Numbered from the stretch's first letter, positions 17,386 through 25,838 are shown. The stretch: DNA of 64,000 nt from Timonella sp031979385 (GCA_031979385.1 DALZEF010000013.1:16716-80715), one strand, 5' to 3'. Translations and numbers: made by a program. Notes: generated by a model not told the origin, from the letters alone.

Positions 17386-18240
17386 CTACTGGTCGCAGGC
17401 GGGAGCAGAGGACACCTGGAGGACCACCTCTGGCTCGTGTGCGTGAGATATCTGCTGGGCTGCCTGCTTCTGCTCTTCCGTGTGCAAACGGCTCGGGTAG
17501 ATCACGAACCGGTCGGGCATGGATACCATCTGGGCTGTGATGATGTCCTTCATGGCCTCAATTGGGGCATCGAAACTGGAAACCTGCACAACCGGGACAC
17601 CGGCCGCCTCAAGCATCTGCTGCTCATCAAGTACTTGGCAGGCAGGAACGATCATGCCCAGTTCCTGTGCTGCCTCCGCTCGGTCCGGCCAGATCCGCTG
17701 AATCGCCAGTTCTGCATGGGCTTGTGCCAGAGCGTAGGCCAGGTCTTCCGGGCTGGCGTCGCGGGCCCAGTCGGAATCCACGAGGATCTCGTTGGCCTTA
17801 CTTGAGTTGGGGCTAAGGCAGGTGGCTGCGCCTTCGCACTCATTTGCAGAGGCATAGTGCAGCGAGAGTCCTTCGAAGCCCTCTTCGAAACGCAGGTACG
17901 TGTCGCGTACTTCCTGCAGCCTTATCTCCGCCAGGCGCTGTGCAGTGCGGGCTGATTCCTTGGCGAAACTCGCGGCCCCGCTGTTCTCCTCCTGCGCAAC
18001 GTCCTCTTCCTCAAGTTCACGAGTCGTGATCGCAAGTTCCGAGACGTCGTCTGCTTCGGCTAGACCGTCCGTCGATTCTGCTGCGGCTTCGAGCACCTGC
18101 TCAGCAACTGTCGCTGGCTCTGGGGACGCGGAAAAAACACCGAGGCCGACGGCGGCAAACAGCCCGACCGTGGTAACGGCAACGATCGCGAACAGGCGAA
18201 CCCTATTCGACGCTTCTTCCCTAGACGACATACTGCTCAT
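17386..18240 (-). CDS. Secreted or membrane-anchored protein of unknown function with Cys residues
   Basis: A 284-residue protein with one N-terminal hydrophobic segment (about residues 14-37). An Ala/Glu-rich, probably coiled-coil stretch (residues 45-110) follows, and then a globular domain. The latter holds NECEGAATCL, VPACQVL and PACDQ at the very C-terminus, four to five cysteines that could form disulfides outside the cell. No family recognised. Its leader region upstream is long and highly structured (see 18368-18506). It lies just downstream of the VanY-type carboxypeptidase gene on the same strand, so a cell-wall role is possible. Confidence 0.72.
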   Translation of the reverse strand: MSSMSSREEASNRVRLFAIVAVTTVGLFAAVGLGVFSASPEPATVAEQVLEAAAESTDGLAEADDVSELAITTRELEEEDVAQEENSGAASFAKESARTAQRLAEIRLQEVRDTYLRFEEGFEGLSLHYASANECEGAATCLSPNSSKANEILVDSDWARDASPEDLAYALAQAHAELAIQRIWPDRAEAAQELGMIVPACQVLDEQQMLEAAGVPVVQVSSFDAPIEAMKDIITAQMVSMPDRFVIYPSRLHTEEQKQAAQQISHAHEPEVVLQVSSAPACDQ

Positions 18241-18367
18241 GCCGCCTGCCCCTTCCTCGTCGCCCGGTACCTGGACACCGGTATCACGACGGTTGTTGCT
18301 CTCGTTAAATCGTGTGCATCCTATTCGGTTGAAATGAATTGCGGATGAACCCGTACCTTACCTATCG

Positions 18368-18506
18368 GCAGGAAACCGCCGAAGATGAAGTACGCCACAC
18401 GTTTAACTCCATTCGCACAAAACTTTACCTTCTTTTTGCCAGGCTGTCTCCCCGGTTTCCTGCGGTTTTACCGCACTGACACACAGCTTCCACCAAAGAA
18501 GGTAAA
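18368..18506 (-). ncRNA. Candidate structured 5' leader RNA, class unknown
   Basis: On the minus strand, upstream of the 17386-18240 gene, a perfect 12-bp helix (TTTACCTTCTTT, 18495-18506, with 18424-18435) encloses a second helix (GCTGT/ACAGC, 18483-18487 with 18443-18447). Inside that is a hairpin, TGCGGT-AAA-ACCGCA (18461-18475). The loop segment at 18453-18463 is also perfectly complementary over 11 bases to 18368-18378 further downstream. That pairing shares bases with the inner hairpin, so the two are partly exclusive, as in a switch. It does not match the cobalamin, ydaO, glycine or SAM consensus sequences as I know them. Confidence 0.5.
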
Positions 18507-18510
18507 AAGG

Positions 18511-18539
18511 TACCCCGTTGGAAAGTTTTCCACGGGGTA
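18511..18539 (-). terminator. Terminator of the VanY-type gene
   Basis: TACCCCGT and ACGGGGTA, extended by TGGAAA/TTTCCA with one bulged base, form a hairpin 42 bases after the stop. On the minus strand it is followed by CCTTTTTACC. It directly abuts the structured leader of the next gene. Confidence 0.75.
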
Positions 18540-18580
18540 TCTGTTATAGAAATCTATTTAATCGGGCATTCGAAGCGGGA

Positions 18581-20059
18581 TCAGTAACCCATCGCACGCG
18601 CTACTGGTGACACCTCTGCGCCACCAAACTCCCAGTGCCACGGTTCCGGCTTGGTCGTCTGTGCCCACTCTGGCGAGAACCAGCCATAGGTGGTCGAGTT
18701 CGCGACAAGCCAGTTCCGCTCCGGGGTGTTCCAGCGAGCCTCAGGACCACTGAGATCAAGCGCGAGACCCCACCCGTGGTTGGACATTCCGGGAGGTGCT
18801 GCAAGCCAACCCTTGGCCGCCTTGGTGGCGACCTGCGAACTGTAAGAACGGTAGGAGTCGGTCATCTGGATGTCACGACCGAACTCTTCCTTGAACGCAG
18901 CGTTCAGTTCAGCGAACATCAAGGCTGCATCAGGGCGCGCTTTTTGCCCTGTGGCCGAAGCGATCTCAACGAGTGCACTGTCCGGCAGGCGCCCGTTGGA
19001 GAAGGTCCCGTACGAGTTGGCCAGTTCAACAGCCTCAGCCCATGCTGCCTCAAGCGCGAGGACAGCAAGTTCCTCGGCAGTGGTTACACCCGGAGTCGAG
19101 GTGCCATCGACGAGGGCTTGGAGGCGAGCGGTTGCCGCGACCACTGAGTCGATTGTCGTATCGGTGACGGCAACAGAAACCGTGTCGGCGCCTGTTGGGA
19201 CATCCACAACGTTTGCGGTGGAATCCGTGGCAAGATCCCCGAATGTGTCATCGCCGGGCATGTAGACCACCATGCTCTGCGACGAGCCGTCGGCTTTGCT
19301 CTGTTCAGTTGCGGCATGCTTGCCAACGTATGGAGCGACGCTTGCGGTCTGAACGACCTCTGGAGCGGCATTGATGGCCTGCTCAACCTCGGGGTTCGCC
19401 GCGGCTTTCTCTGCCTGGGCTACAGGGACATCGGCATTTGCTCCCACCGCACGGATGGTGATTTCGAGCGATTCCTCGGAATCGTAGAGACCTTCGGCCG
19501 ATGCGGTTCCGGATGCCTGTTCAACATCTGTCGCGAGCGTGTTACGCGAGAAACTACGCGAGGCAGTGCCAGATCCCTCACGGGTTGGGATCTCCTCGGC
19601 CTCGAGAGCGATCTGTTCCAGGAGTTGCTCGAGTTCCGCAGATGCCTTCTGCACCGCGGCATCTGACTCGATCAGGGCAGACGCATCGTTGAGGAGCTCA
19701 GCGGCCTTCATCACCGCTTCGTCTGCCTCGCTCGACGCGATGGTGATGGCGGTGTCCGGTTCCACCAGATCCGTGAGGTTACGCTCTTCTCCAGTGACCT
19801 GGGATGTGCTTGGTCGGCTGTCGTGAGCGCTCACAACGACCGTGGTGCCAACGAGCCCGGCGATTGCCACACTGGCTGCGATGACGGGCTTGCCGAGAAC
19901 TGGCTTGGTGATGGAGGGCACGGAGAAAAGCGCCAACCGGATACCGTTACGCTTCTGGGCGGCGCGGCGTCCTTGGTAGCGTCCGCGGCGTGTGGCATCC
20001 GTGTCAGGTGCATGAGCAGCCTCGATAGAGGTTGCTATGCGCTTACCGTGTGCGGCCAT
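18581..20059 (-). CDS. D-alanyl-D-alanine carboxypeptidase, VanY/M15B type, with long stalk
   Basis: A 492-residue membrane-anchored peptidase. The C-terminal 150 residues hold the M15 zinc site: DSYRSYSSQ, SNHGWGLALDLSG (His and Asp ligands) and EPWHWEFGG (third ligand region). These enzymes trim the terminal D-Ala of peptidoglycan stem peptides. Residues 1-60 are cytosolic and basic, one helix follows near residues 62-78, then about 230 residues of Ala/Glu/Ser-rich, low-complexity stalk. ATG 20059 has AGGTGA upstream; the frame runs on to 20185 without support. A 600-base non-coding stretch precedes it. Confidence 0.85.
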   Translation of the reverse strand: MAAHGKRIATSIEAAHAPDTDATRRGRYQGRRAAQKRNGIRLALFSVPSITKPVLGKPVIAASVAIAGLVGTTVVVSAHDSRPSTSQVTGEERNLTDLVEPDTAITIASSEADEAVMKAAELLNDASALIESDAAVQKASAELEQLLEQIALEAEEIPTREGSGTASRSFSRNTLATDVEQASGTASAEGLYDSEESLEITIRAVGANADVPVAQAEKAAANPEVEQAINAAPEVVQTASVAPYVGKHAATEQSKADGSSQSMVVYMPGDDTFGDLATDSTANVVDVPTGADTVSVAVTDTTIDSVVAATARLQALVDGTSTPGVTTAEELAVLALEAAWAEAVELANSYGTFSNGRLPDSALVEIASATGQKARPDAALMFAELNAAFKEEFGRDIQMTDSYRSYSSQVATKAAKGWLAAPPGMSNHGWGLALDLSGPEARWNTPERNWLVANSTTYGWFSPEWAQTTKPEPWHWEFGGAEVSPVARAMGY

Positions 20060-20598
20060 CGAAATAATCACCTGGTTCCTTGCGGCAGTTACGCCTTGGG
20101 GCGGTTTACACGACCCGCCGGATGGTGGCAGCGGTTCATGTGTCTTACTGATGCATCGCGCTATGCGTGTTACATCTTGCGGCACTCACCTGTGTGACTG
20201 CTGCGAGCAGAACGATCTCCTGATCATTTATCTCGGCAGGACCAAGACAAACTTAATAGGACAATGGGTAGCAGTGCCCGTGCCGTTCGCCCCATCTAGG
20301 TTACAAGAGTGTCACAGATCCACAAGGGCCTCGCTCCTGCCTTCATCACACCTGTGCACAACTCACCCAGCAACGAGCCGCCCACCAGTGTGGAAACAGG
20401 AACGCGCATGCCCCTCTGTGTCATACAGCACAGGAGAGCATGCGCGAATCGCACCCGAGAAACCACATGCACCCCAAGATCGAGATCCGAAATTCACCCA
20501 CTTGGAAAGTTCGTTTGAGGACGACCCGGACATCCAGCTAAGCGCCCGACACTTGTTCCTAGTTGTTCAGGGCGTTGCAACGACCATCAGAACCCGCC
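20060..20598. other. Non-coding region upstream of the VanY-type gene
   Basis: No credible gene is visible. CTTGCGGCA occurs twice on the plus strand (20079-20087 and 20176-20184) within the presumed 5' leader of the minus-strand carboxypeptidase gene. I looked for a c-di-AMP riboswitch, common before actinobacterial wall hydrolases, and did not find its conserved segments. Confidence 0.5.
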
Positions 20599-20661
20599 AT
20601 GGGCTGTTTTTGGTCCGATGGCGTGTATTTTTTACACGCCACCGGACCAATTTCAGCCCAT
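20599..20661. repeat. Nested-hairpin repeat, copy A (downstream of MFS gene)
   Basis: Three concentric perfect stems lie in 63 bases: ATGGGCTG/CAGCCCAT (20599-20606, 20654-20661), TTGGTCCG/CGGACCAA (20610-20617, 20643-20650) and TGGCGTGTA/TACACGCCA (20619-20627, 20633-20641). It ends 20 bases from the stop of the minus-strand efflux gene. Outer ATGGG/CCCATCG arms and the internal TCCG/CGGA match copies B and C; the apical part differs. It may also act as that gene's terminator. Confidence 0.65.
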
Positions 20662-20680
20662 CGGCTTGACGACGAGCCGA

Positions 20681-22336
20681 CTAAGATCGCTCACCACGCC
20701 CTGGCCCAGCCGCGCTGGGCTGGGAGAGGGATGCGGCGTGGTCCATCTCGTCGCCAATCTGCCGCACGTCGAAGTCGTGGATTGCCTGTTCAACCCCTTC
20801 AACAGCGGTCATCGCAGAGCCAGAGATCGATTCCTCGATCGTGGTTGCAAGCGGCTTTTGCCTCACAAAGAACAGCAGCGCAGCCGCAACGATGGCCAGC
20901 GGGATGAGCCACATGTAGATAGGGATGAGTGCCTGATTGTACGAAAGCACGACCGCATCTCGCAGCGGCCCCGGCAGTTCATGCACGAGGGCTGGGGTAA
21001 AGGAGTTCGCATCGAGCTGACCTGCCGCCGACGAGTCAACGAGACCTGCGAGATTCTCCTCGACCCGAGCAGTCAGACGCGACGCGAACACCGATCCGAC
21101 GACAGCGGACCCGAGCGTTGAACCCACCTGGCGGAAGTAATTGGTGCCCGCAGTGGCGGTGCCCACGACCCTGAGCGGGAACGAGTTCTGCACGATCAAG
21201 GTGAGGATCTGCATCGACATGCCCAAACCCATACCAAGAACGGACATGGCCGCACAGATAACCCATACCTGCGTGTCCACCGTAATTCTCGCCATGAGCA
21301 GCAAGCCCAGGGCAACAACAAACGATCCGATGATAGGGAGATTCTTGTAGTTCCCGGTCCGACTCACCACGATCCCGGAGATCGTCGCGGTTATCAGGAG
21401 CGCAAGCATCATCGGAGCCATGAGCAGACCCGCCGTGGATGCCGAATAGCCGCCAGTCATCTGCAGGTAGGTCGGCATGTATCCGATCGCGCCGAACATC
21501 GCGACTGCAGTGACAAGCGCAGCCAGGGTGGTCAGATTGAAGTTGCGATCCCTGAACAGGAACAACGGCATGATCGGTTCAGCGGCCTTCGACTCAACCC
21601 AGACAAACAAAACGCCCGTCACGGCGGTCGTTACGTAGAGGCCGACAACAAGCGGAGATGTCCAGCCGTATAACGAGCCACCCCAGGTAAGGGCAAGAAC
21701 AAGTGCGGTCGTTGCAACGGACAACAGCGCCATGCCAAGAATGTCGAGTTTTGGGCGCTCCTGCAGCGCACGTACAGGCTTGCGCAGAAACAACACGGTT
21801 GCGACGATCGATAGCACGCCCAACGGAAGGTTGATCCAGAATGCCCAACGCCAACCCGGACCCTCCGTAAACCAGCCACCCAAGAGCGGCCCAGCCACCG
21901 AGGAAACGGCAAAGGTGGCGCCCATGATTCCCATGTACTTGCCACGTTCCCGGGCAGGTATCACATCTGCGATGGCAGCCTGCGAGAGAATCATCAGGCC
22001 ACCGCCACCGATCCCCTGAACTGCGCGGGCTGCGATGAGCAGTTCCATCGAGTCAGCGATTCCACCCAGCACGGAACCGATCAAGAAGAGCACAATCGCA
22101 CTGAGCAACAGCGGCTTGCGTCCCATGAGGTCCGACAGTTTGCCGTAGATCGGCATCACGATCGTGGAGGCCAAGATGAACGCTGTGATGACCCAGGCCA
22201 TATGCTCAACGCCGTTGAGTTCACCAACGATTGTGGGAAGCGCGCTCGACAGCACGGTTTGGCCGAGGGACGACATGAACTGTGTCATCATCAGGCCAGC
22301 GAACAGCAGATTCACTGAGTTCTGGTGTTTGGTCAT
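20681..22336 (-). CDS. MFS multidrug efflux transporter, DHA2 (EmrB/QacA) family
   Basis: A 551-residue, 14-helix proton-drug antiporter. Motif A is YGKLSDLMGRKPLLL, the family motif C region reads GATFAVSSVAGPLLGG, and ARAVQGIGGGGLMILSQA is typical of DHA2 members. The C-terminal tail of about 45 residues is polar. It starts inside the stop of the TetR gene (four-base overlap), so repressor and pump are one operon. It is clearly paralogous to the pump at 25839. Drug specificity is unknown. Confidence 0.92.
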   Translation of the reverse strand: MTKHQNSVNLLFAGLMMTQFMSSLGQTVLSSALPTIVGELNGVEHMAWVITAFILASTIVMPIYGKLSDLMGRKPLLLSAIVLFLIGSVLGGIADSMELLIAARAVQGIGGGGLMILSQAAIADVIPARERGKYMGIMGATFAVSSVAGPLLGGWFTEGPGWRWAFWINLPLGVLSIVATVLFLRKPVRALQERPKLDILGMALLSVATTALVLALTWGGSLYGWTSPLVVGLYVTTAVTGVLFVWVESKAAEPIMPLFLFRDRNFNLTTLAALVTAVAMFGAIGYMPTYLQMTGGYSASTAGLLMAPMMLALLITATISGIVVSRTGNYKNLPIIGSFVVALGLLLMARITVDTQVWVICAAMSVLGMGLGMSMQILTLIVQNSFPLRVVGTATAGTNYFRQVGSTLGSAVVGSVFASRLTARVEENLAGLVDSSAAGQLDANSFTPALVHELPGPLRDAVVLSYNQALIPIYMWLIPLAIVAAALLFFVRQKPLATTIEESISGSAMTAVEGVEQAIHDFDVRQIGDEMDHAASLSQPSAAGPGRGERS

Positions 22337-22953
22337 TGTGTTTCTTTCATAAGGCGCCGGAACACGTCGAGGGCTTCACGGAAGCGCAACTCGCCGTCAT
22401 CAGACAACGCATCGGGGTGTGTCGAGAAGGTGTAGCGCACGACAGAACCGGCAAACGTTGCCATCGCACGGGCTGAGGCCTCGGGCGAACCAAGGCCGGC
22501 AACATCTAGGTTCAGGTCCGCCAACACCTCAGCAACCGCATCATTCACCGCTGACTCACAGGCGGCCATGTGACGGTGCAGAAAGAGTTTGTGTTCGGGG
22601 CGCTCGCGAAAGACGGCGACCCTGCTGCGAAAGTTGTCCGGGTCTATGACCGTGTCACGCACCACGTGGAAGTAGAGCGAGACCACTCGATCAAACAGGT
22701 TATGTCCACCGTTTGCTCGGAGTTCGTCGTGTTGAGCCCGGGTGATCTGCGGCGCACGAAGCCCGACCACTGCTTCCTCTTTGGATTTGAAATAGTTGAA
22801 GAATGTGCGCTGCGAGACTCCCGCCTCGGCCGCGATTTCCTCAACCGGCGCGTTGCACTCGTTCTCCACGACGAGGCGGTAGGCAGCCCGGTGAATAGCT
22901 AGGTAGGCATCGGCCTTGTTCTGCTCGCGTCGGGATAGGGACTGATTATGCAC
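22333..22953 (-). CDS. TetR/AcrR family repressor of the downstream efflux pump
   Basis: A 206-residue regulator. The N-terminal helix-turn-helix reads VEEIAAEAGVSQRTFFNYFKSKEEAVVG (residues 38-65), and the rest is a helical ligand domain. The start is GTG 22953. A -10 element TAAAGT ends seven bases before it and no ribosome site is present, so the message is probably leaderless. A perfect 28-bp palindrome covers the promoter, which predicts autoregulation together with the coupled MFS gene. Same subfamily as the regulator at 25015. Confidence 0.9.
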   Translation of the reverse strand: MHNQSLSRREQNKADAYLAIHRAAYRLVVENECNAPVEEIAAEAGVSQRTFFNYFKSKEEAVVGLRAPQITRAQHDELRANGGHNLFDRVVSLYFHVVRDTVIDPDNFRSRVAVFRERPEHKLFLHRHMAACESAVNDAVAEVLADLNLDVAGLGSPEASARAMATFAGSVVRYTFSTHPDALSDDGELRFREALDVFRRLMKETQ

Positions 22954-22959
22954 ATCTAA

Positions 22960-22993
22960 ACTTTATGCAGTTGTGCAAGTTTGCACAACTGCA
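22960..22993 (-). promoter_or_regulatory. Promoter and operator of the first TetR-MFS operon
   Basis: A perfect palindrome of 28 bp (22966-22993; half-site TGCAGTTGTGCAA, centre GT) spans the spacer between a -35 TTGTGC and the -10 TAAAGT (22960-22965). The spacer is 17 bp. Binding here would block transcription of the repressor and pump. Confidence 0.85.
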
Positions 22994-23022
22994 AATTTAT
23001 GCGATATCTCCCACACAACGAA

Positions 23023-23047
23023 AGGGACCCACCACAGGTGAGTCCCT
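23023..23047 (-). terminator. Probable terminator of rlmN
   Basis: AGGGACtCACC and GGTGgGTCCCT form an 11-position stem with one mismatch and a three-base loop, followed on the minus strand by TTTCG. It lies 74 bases past the rlmN stop. Confidence 0.6.
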
Positions 23048-23120
23048 CGTCGTCAATCGAGCCATGCGCAAGCGCTCGCAGCGCTCCGGCAGATATCAGC
23101 GCGCAGCGCCCTGCATCCGC

Positions 23121-24659
23121 CTACTCGTCCGCAGCGGCCAACTGGCCGCACGCACCGTCGATCTCCTTACCGCGCGTATCGCGCAGCGTGGTCGGGATGC
23201 CGTGTGCCTCAAGGCGGGCGATCCACTCGCGGGTCACGGCGGGCTCCGAAGAGGTCCAGATCGAGCCTGGCGTCGGGTTCAACGGAATCGGGTTGACGTG
23301 TACCCATCCCTTGCCGCGAGCGCTCAACTTCTCGGCCAGCAGGTCGGCGCGCCACCCGTGATCGTTCATGTCTTTGATCAGCGCATACTCAATCGACACG
23401 CGGCGGCCGGTCTTCTCGTAGTACTCATATGCTGCGTCGATGGCCTCGTCGGCCTTCCAGCGCGAGTTCACCGGAATGAGTTCGTCGCGCAGTTCATCGT
23501 CCGGAGCGTGCAGGGACAGCGCGAACGTGAACGGCAGCTTCTCGTCAGCGAGTTTACGGATCGCAGGCACCAGGCCAACGGTCGACACCGTAATGCCGCG
23601 AGCGCTCATACCCAAGCCCTCAGGCGCTTCAGCGCACATGCGGTGCACTGCGTTCATGACGCGCTTGTAGTTTGCGAGCGGCTCGCCCATGCCCATGAAC
23701 ACGATGTTGGTGACGCGCTCAGGAACGTGATCGCCGGGACGAATACCGCCCAAGCCACCCTCCGCGATGACGCGGTTGGCCTGAATGATCTGGTCGAGAA
23801 TTTCCGCGGTGGACATGTTTCGGGTCAGACCCGCCTGACCGGTCGCGCAGAACGGGCAGTTCATGCCGCAGCCGCACTGAGAGGACACGCACAGGGTGAC
23901 GCGACCCGGGTAGCGCATGAGCACGGATTCAACAAGGGATCCGTCGAACAGTCGCCACAGGAACTTGATGGTCGCACCGTCGTCGGTGGTCAGGCGCTTG
24001 ACCTCAGTCAGCAGGGGTGGGAACGCTGCGTCGACCATCTCTTGGCGCTTGTCCTTGGGTAGATCGGACATGCGCTCGGGATCCGTTGTGTAGTGCTGGA
24101 AGTAATGCACCGAAAGCTGCTTGGCGCGGAAGGCAGGCAGCCCGAGTTCCTTGAACTTCGCTTGACGTTCCTCAAGGGTCAGGTCCGCGAAGTGAGTTGG
24201 CGGCTGAGTAACCCGTTTTTTGGTGGCGAACTGCAGTTCTGGACGCCCATCCGCGCCCATCGCCTGCTTCCACCCCTCCGGGGTTGGGCGTACTTGCTCG
24301 CGCCCTTCGCGGCGCGCACGCAGTTCGGACACACGGCCCTCGACCTCGGCGCGGCGTTCGTCCTTTTTCTGCTGGGCGTCTTTGGCTTGGATGTACGCGA
24401 TCGTCCGGTCGTTGCGGTCCGCGCGCGTGACGCGGTCCTCATGCCGGGTGCGTCCCGTCTGCTTGGGTCGTGACGGTTGTCCGCCACGGGTCAGGCTTTG
24501 CGACGAGCGGGCAGCAGAGCGCGCACCGCCCACTTTCAGCGCGGACAGTTGCGGTTCGGAGGTTGAGCCCGTTGATCCCGGGGTCACCGAAGTGCGGCCA
24601 CGCGAGTCTTGAGGCGTCGCTGACTGGCCGGAACGGGGGGATTTGTTTGAAGCAGACAT
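23121..24659 (-). CDS. rlmN: 23S rRNA (adenine2503-C2)-methyltransferase with long basic N-terminal extension
   Basis: A radical-SAM enzyme that methylates A2503 of 23S rRNA and A37 of some tRNAs. The 4Fe-4S motif is CGMNCPFCATGQAGL near residue 260. Other family segments are FMGMGEPLANYKRVM, GITVSTVGLVP, FALSLHAPDDELRDELIP and IPLNPTPGS, with the second catalytic Cys in the C-terminal RDTRGKEIDGACGQL. From ATG 24659 the protein is 512 residues, about 140 longer than the usual enzyme. The excess is a Ser/Arg/Lys-rich, probably disordered N-terminus. The frame extends further to 24821 without a better start. Confidence 0.92.
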   Translation of the reverse strand: MSASNKSPRSGQSATPQDSRGRTSVTPGSTGSTSEPQLSALKVGGARSAARSSQSLTRGGQPSRPKQTGRTRHEDRVTRADRNDRTIAYIQAKDAQQKKDERRAEVEGRVSELRARREGREQVRPTPEGWKQAMGADGRPELQFATKKRVTQPPTHFADLTLEERQAKFKELGLPAFRAKQLSVHYFQHYTTDPERMSDLPKDKRQEMVDAAFPPLLTEVKRLTTDDGATIKFLWRLFDGSLVESVLMRYPGRVTLCVSSQCGCGMNCPFCATGQAGLTRNMSTAEILDQIIQANRVIAEGGLGGIRPGDHVPERVTNIVFMGMGEPLANYKRVMNAVHRMCAEAPEGLGMSARGITVSTVGLVPAIRKLADEKLPFTFALSLHAPDDELRDELIPVNSRWKADEAIDAAYEYYEKTGRRVSIEYALIKDMNDHGWRADLLAEKLSARGKGWVHVNPIPLNPTPGSIWTSSEPAVTREWIARLEAHGIPTTLRDTRGKEIDGACGQLAAADE

Positions 24660-24844
24660 CGTTTTAAGATTCTCCCACGCGCGCTTGCACGCTGCACGAA
24701 ACGTGAGCGACGACAAACGTGACGTTGCCCGCTTAGGCTGCCGACTCGTCGCCAAGCCTGCTCCTTGCCTGTTCCCTCGAACTCCACCCAAGCTCTCGTC
24801 GCATCCCCTATCGCAGCCCATCGCCGCACTCAGGCAATTTCCCT

Positions 24845-24893
24845 CGAACTCAGGCCGAAGTGGGCTGAGCCCGAGGGAAAATCCCTGAGTTCG
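24845..24893. repeat. Short inverted-repeat element, CGAACTC family (copy 1)
   Basis: CGAACTCAGG (24845-24854) and CCTGAGTTCG (24884-24893) are perfect inverted copies. A second stem, TTTCCCTCG/CGAGGGAAA (24838-24846, 24872-24880), interleaves with it. A similar element lies at 36052-36104, sharing CGAACTC, GGGCTGAG and CTGAGTTCG in order. It sits between the rlmN start and the second TetR gene. Confidence 0.5.
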
Positions 24894-24978
24894 CGGGATG
24901 CTTCATGCCCGTTAGGCACATGAAGTTGAGGCCGTTAGCAATGTGCAGCGCGCGTGACGCTCTACACACCCAATGAGA

Positions 24979-25029
24979 TTGCACTTTTGGCACCAAAGTG
25001 CAAAGATGCACTATGTGAGCAATAGTGCA
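24979..25029 (+). promoter_or_regulatory. Promoter and twin operators of the second TetR gene
   Basis: Two adjacent palindromes: TTGCACTTT/AAAGTGCAA (24979-25003) and TGCACTA/TAGTGCA (25007-25029). The first overlaps a possible -35 TTGCAC (24979-24984) and -10 AAAGAT (25002-25007), 17 bp apart. The second covers the GTG start. The TGCAC half-site core is shared with the operator of the first TetR-MFS pair. Confidence 0.75.
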
Positions 25030-25698
25030 GGAAAGACTAGTGATTCGGAGACTGGAACGTCCGCCGAGCACCCGATCAACCGACGCGAGGCCCGTAAAAC
25101 GGCAACCCGCACAGCCCTGATCACCCATGCACGTGCACTCACGAAGGAACACGGCCTCGCAGGGTTCACAATCGAGGACCTGTGTTCGGAAGTCGACATC
25201 TCGCGGCGCACGTTCTTCAACCACTTCGCCTCCAAGGACGATGCCGTGCTCGGGATGTCCAAGGAGTCACCTCTCGCTCCGCATCGAGAGGAATTCCTGA
25301 CCTCTCAGGCCCACACCTCGCTACGCGAGGCCCTCTTGAACCTCGTGGCGAGTTCCGTCAATGGCACCGCTACACACAGCTTCACCCCATTCGAGGTCAT
25401 GGAACTGGTCCAGGGCGAACCGTCACTCATGAACCGCCTCCGACAAAACGCCTTCGACACCGTCACCGAGGTGGAACAGCTCATCTGCGCGCGCGAAGGC
25501 CTCCCCTATCCAGATGCCTACGCACACACAGTTGCCCTCACCCTTCACCATCTGATGATGACCGCCCTGCTCCCACCACCGAACGGTGACTGCACGGCGG
25601 GACAACTAGCCCGATCATTCGACGATCCCGAGAACATTCGAGAAAGATTCGCCGAGAGACTCAACCACCTCGCCCGATTCTTCTCGTCCAGCCCATAG
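25015..25698 (+). CDS. TetR/AcrR family repressor, second efflux pair
   Basis: A 227-residue regulator with the HTH FTIEDLCSEVDISRRTFFNHFASKDDAVLG, close to the RTFFNYFxSK pattern of the first TetR. I chose GTG 25015 by analogy with that gene: the -10-like hexamer ends eight bases before it and no ribosome site exists for any candidate. The frame is open back to 24973, but an earlier start would place the operator inside the gene. The efflux pump follows 140 bases later on the same strand. Confidence 0.8.
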   Translation: MSNSAGKTSDSETGTSAEHPINRREARKTATRTALITHARALTKEHGLAGFTIEDLCSEVDISRRTFFNHFASKDDAVLGMSKESPLAPHREEFLTSQAHTSLREALLNLVASSVNGTATHSFTPFEVMELVQGEPSLMNRLRQNAFDTVTEVEQLICAREGLPYPDAYAHTVALTLHHLMMTALLPPPNGDCTAGQLARSFDDPENIRERFAERLNHLARFFSSSP

Positions 25699-25838
25699 CA
25701 CCACCCCGCAGTGCGGTCGTTCACGCCGAACTACCGACAACAGCCAGTACTCATCCTCCAACCCACCACCCCGCGTGTGGTGGAGACCCGACGCAACCGT
25801 GTCGTCGGCAATCAACCAACTCATATGAAGGGACACCC

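Noticed and set aside
18421..18510. Cobalamin or glycine riboswitch resemblance (GGGGAGACAGCCTGG)
   Set aside because: Only short stretches resemble the consensus; the B12-box GCCACTG and the glycine core sequences are missing, so I left it as an unclassified structured leader.
20060..20330. Possible c-di-AMP (ydaO) riboswitch before the VanY-type peptidase gene
   Set aside because: Wall-hydrolase context is suggestive, but the conserved GGGG(G)ACC, GGGGUGAA and CCCGUCAGCUAACC-like segments are absent from the leader.
22965..24062. 365-residue plus-strand ORF opposite rlmN
   Set aside because: It is the complement of the rlmN coding frame, rich in Arg/His/Val without domains, and starts inside the TetR operator.
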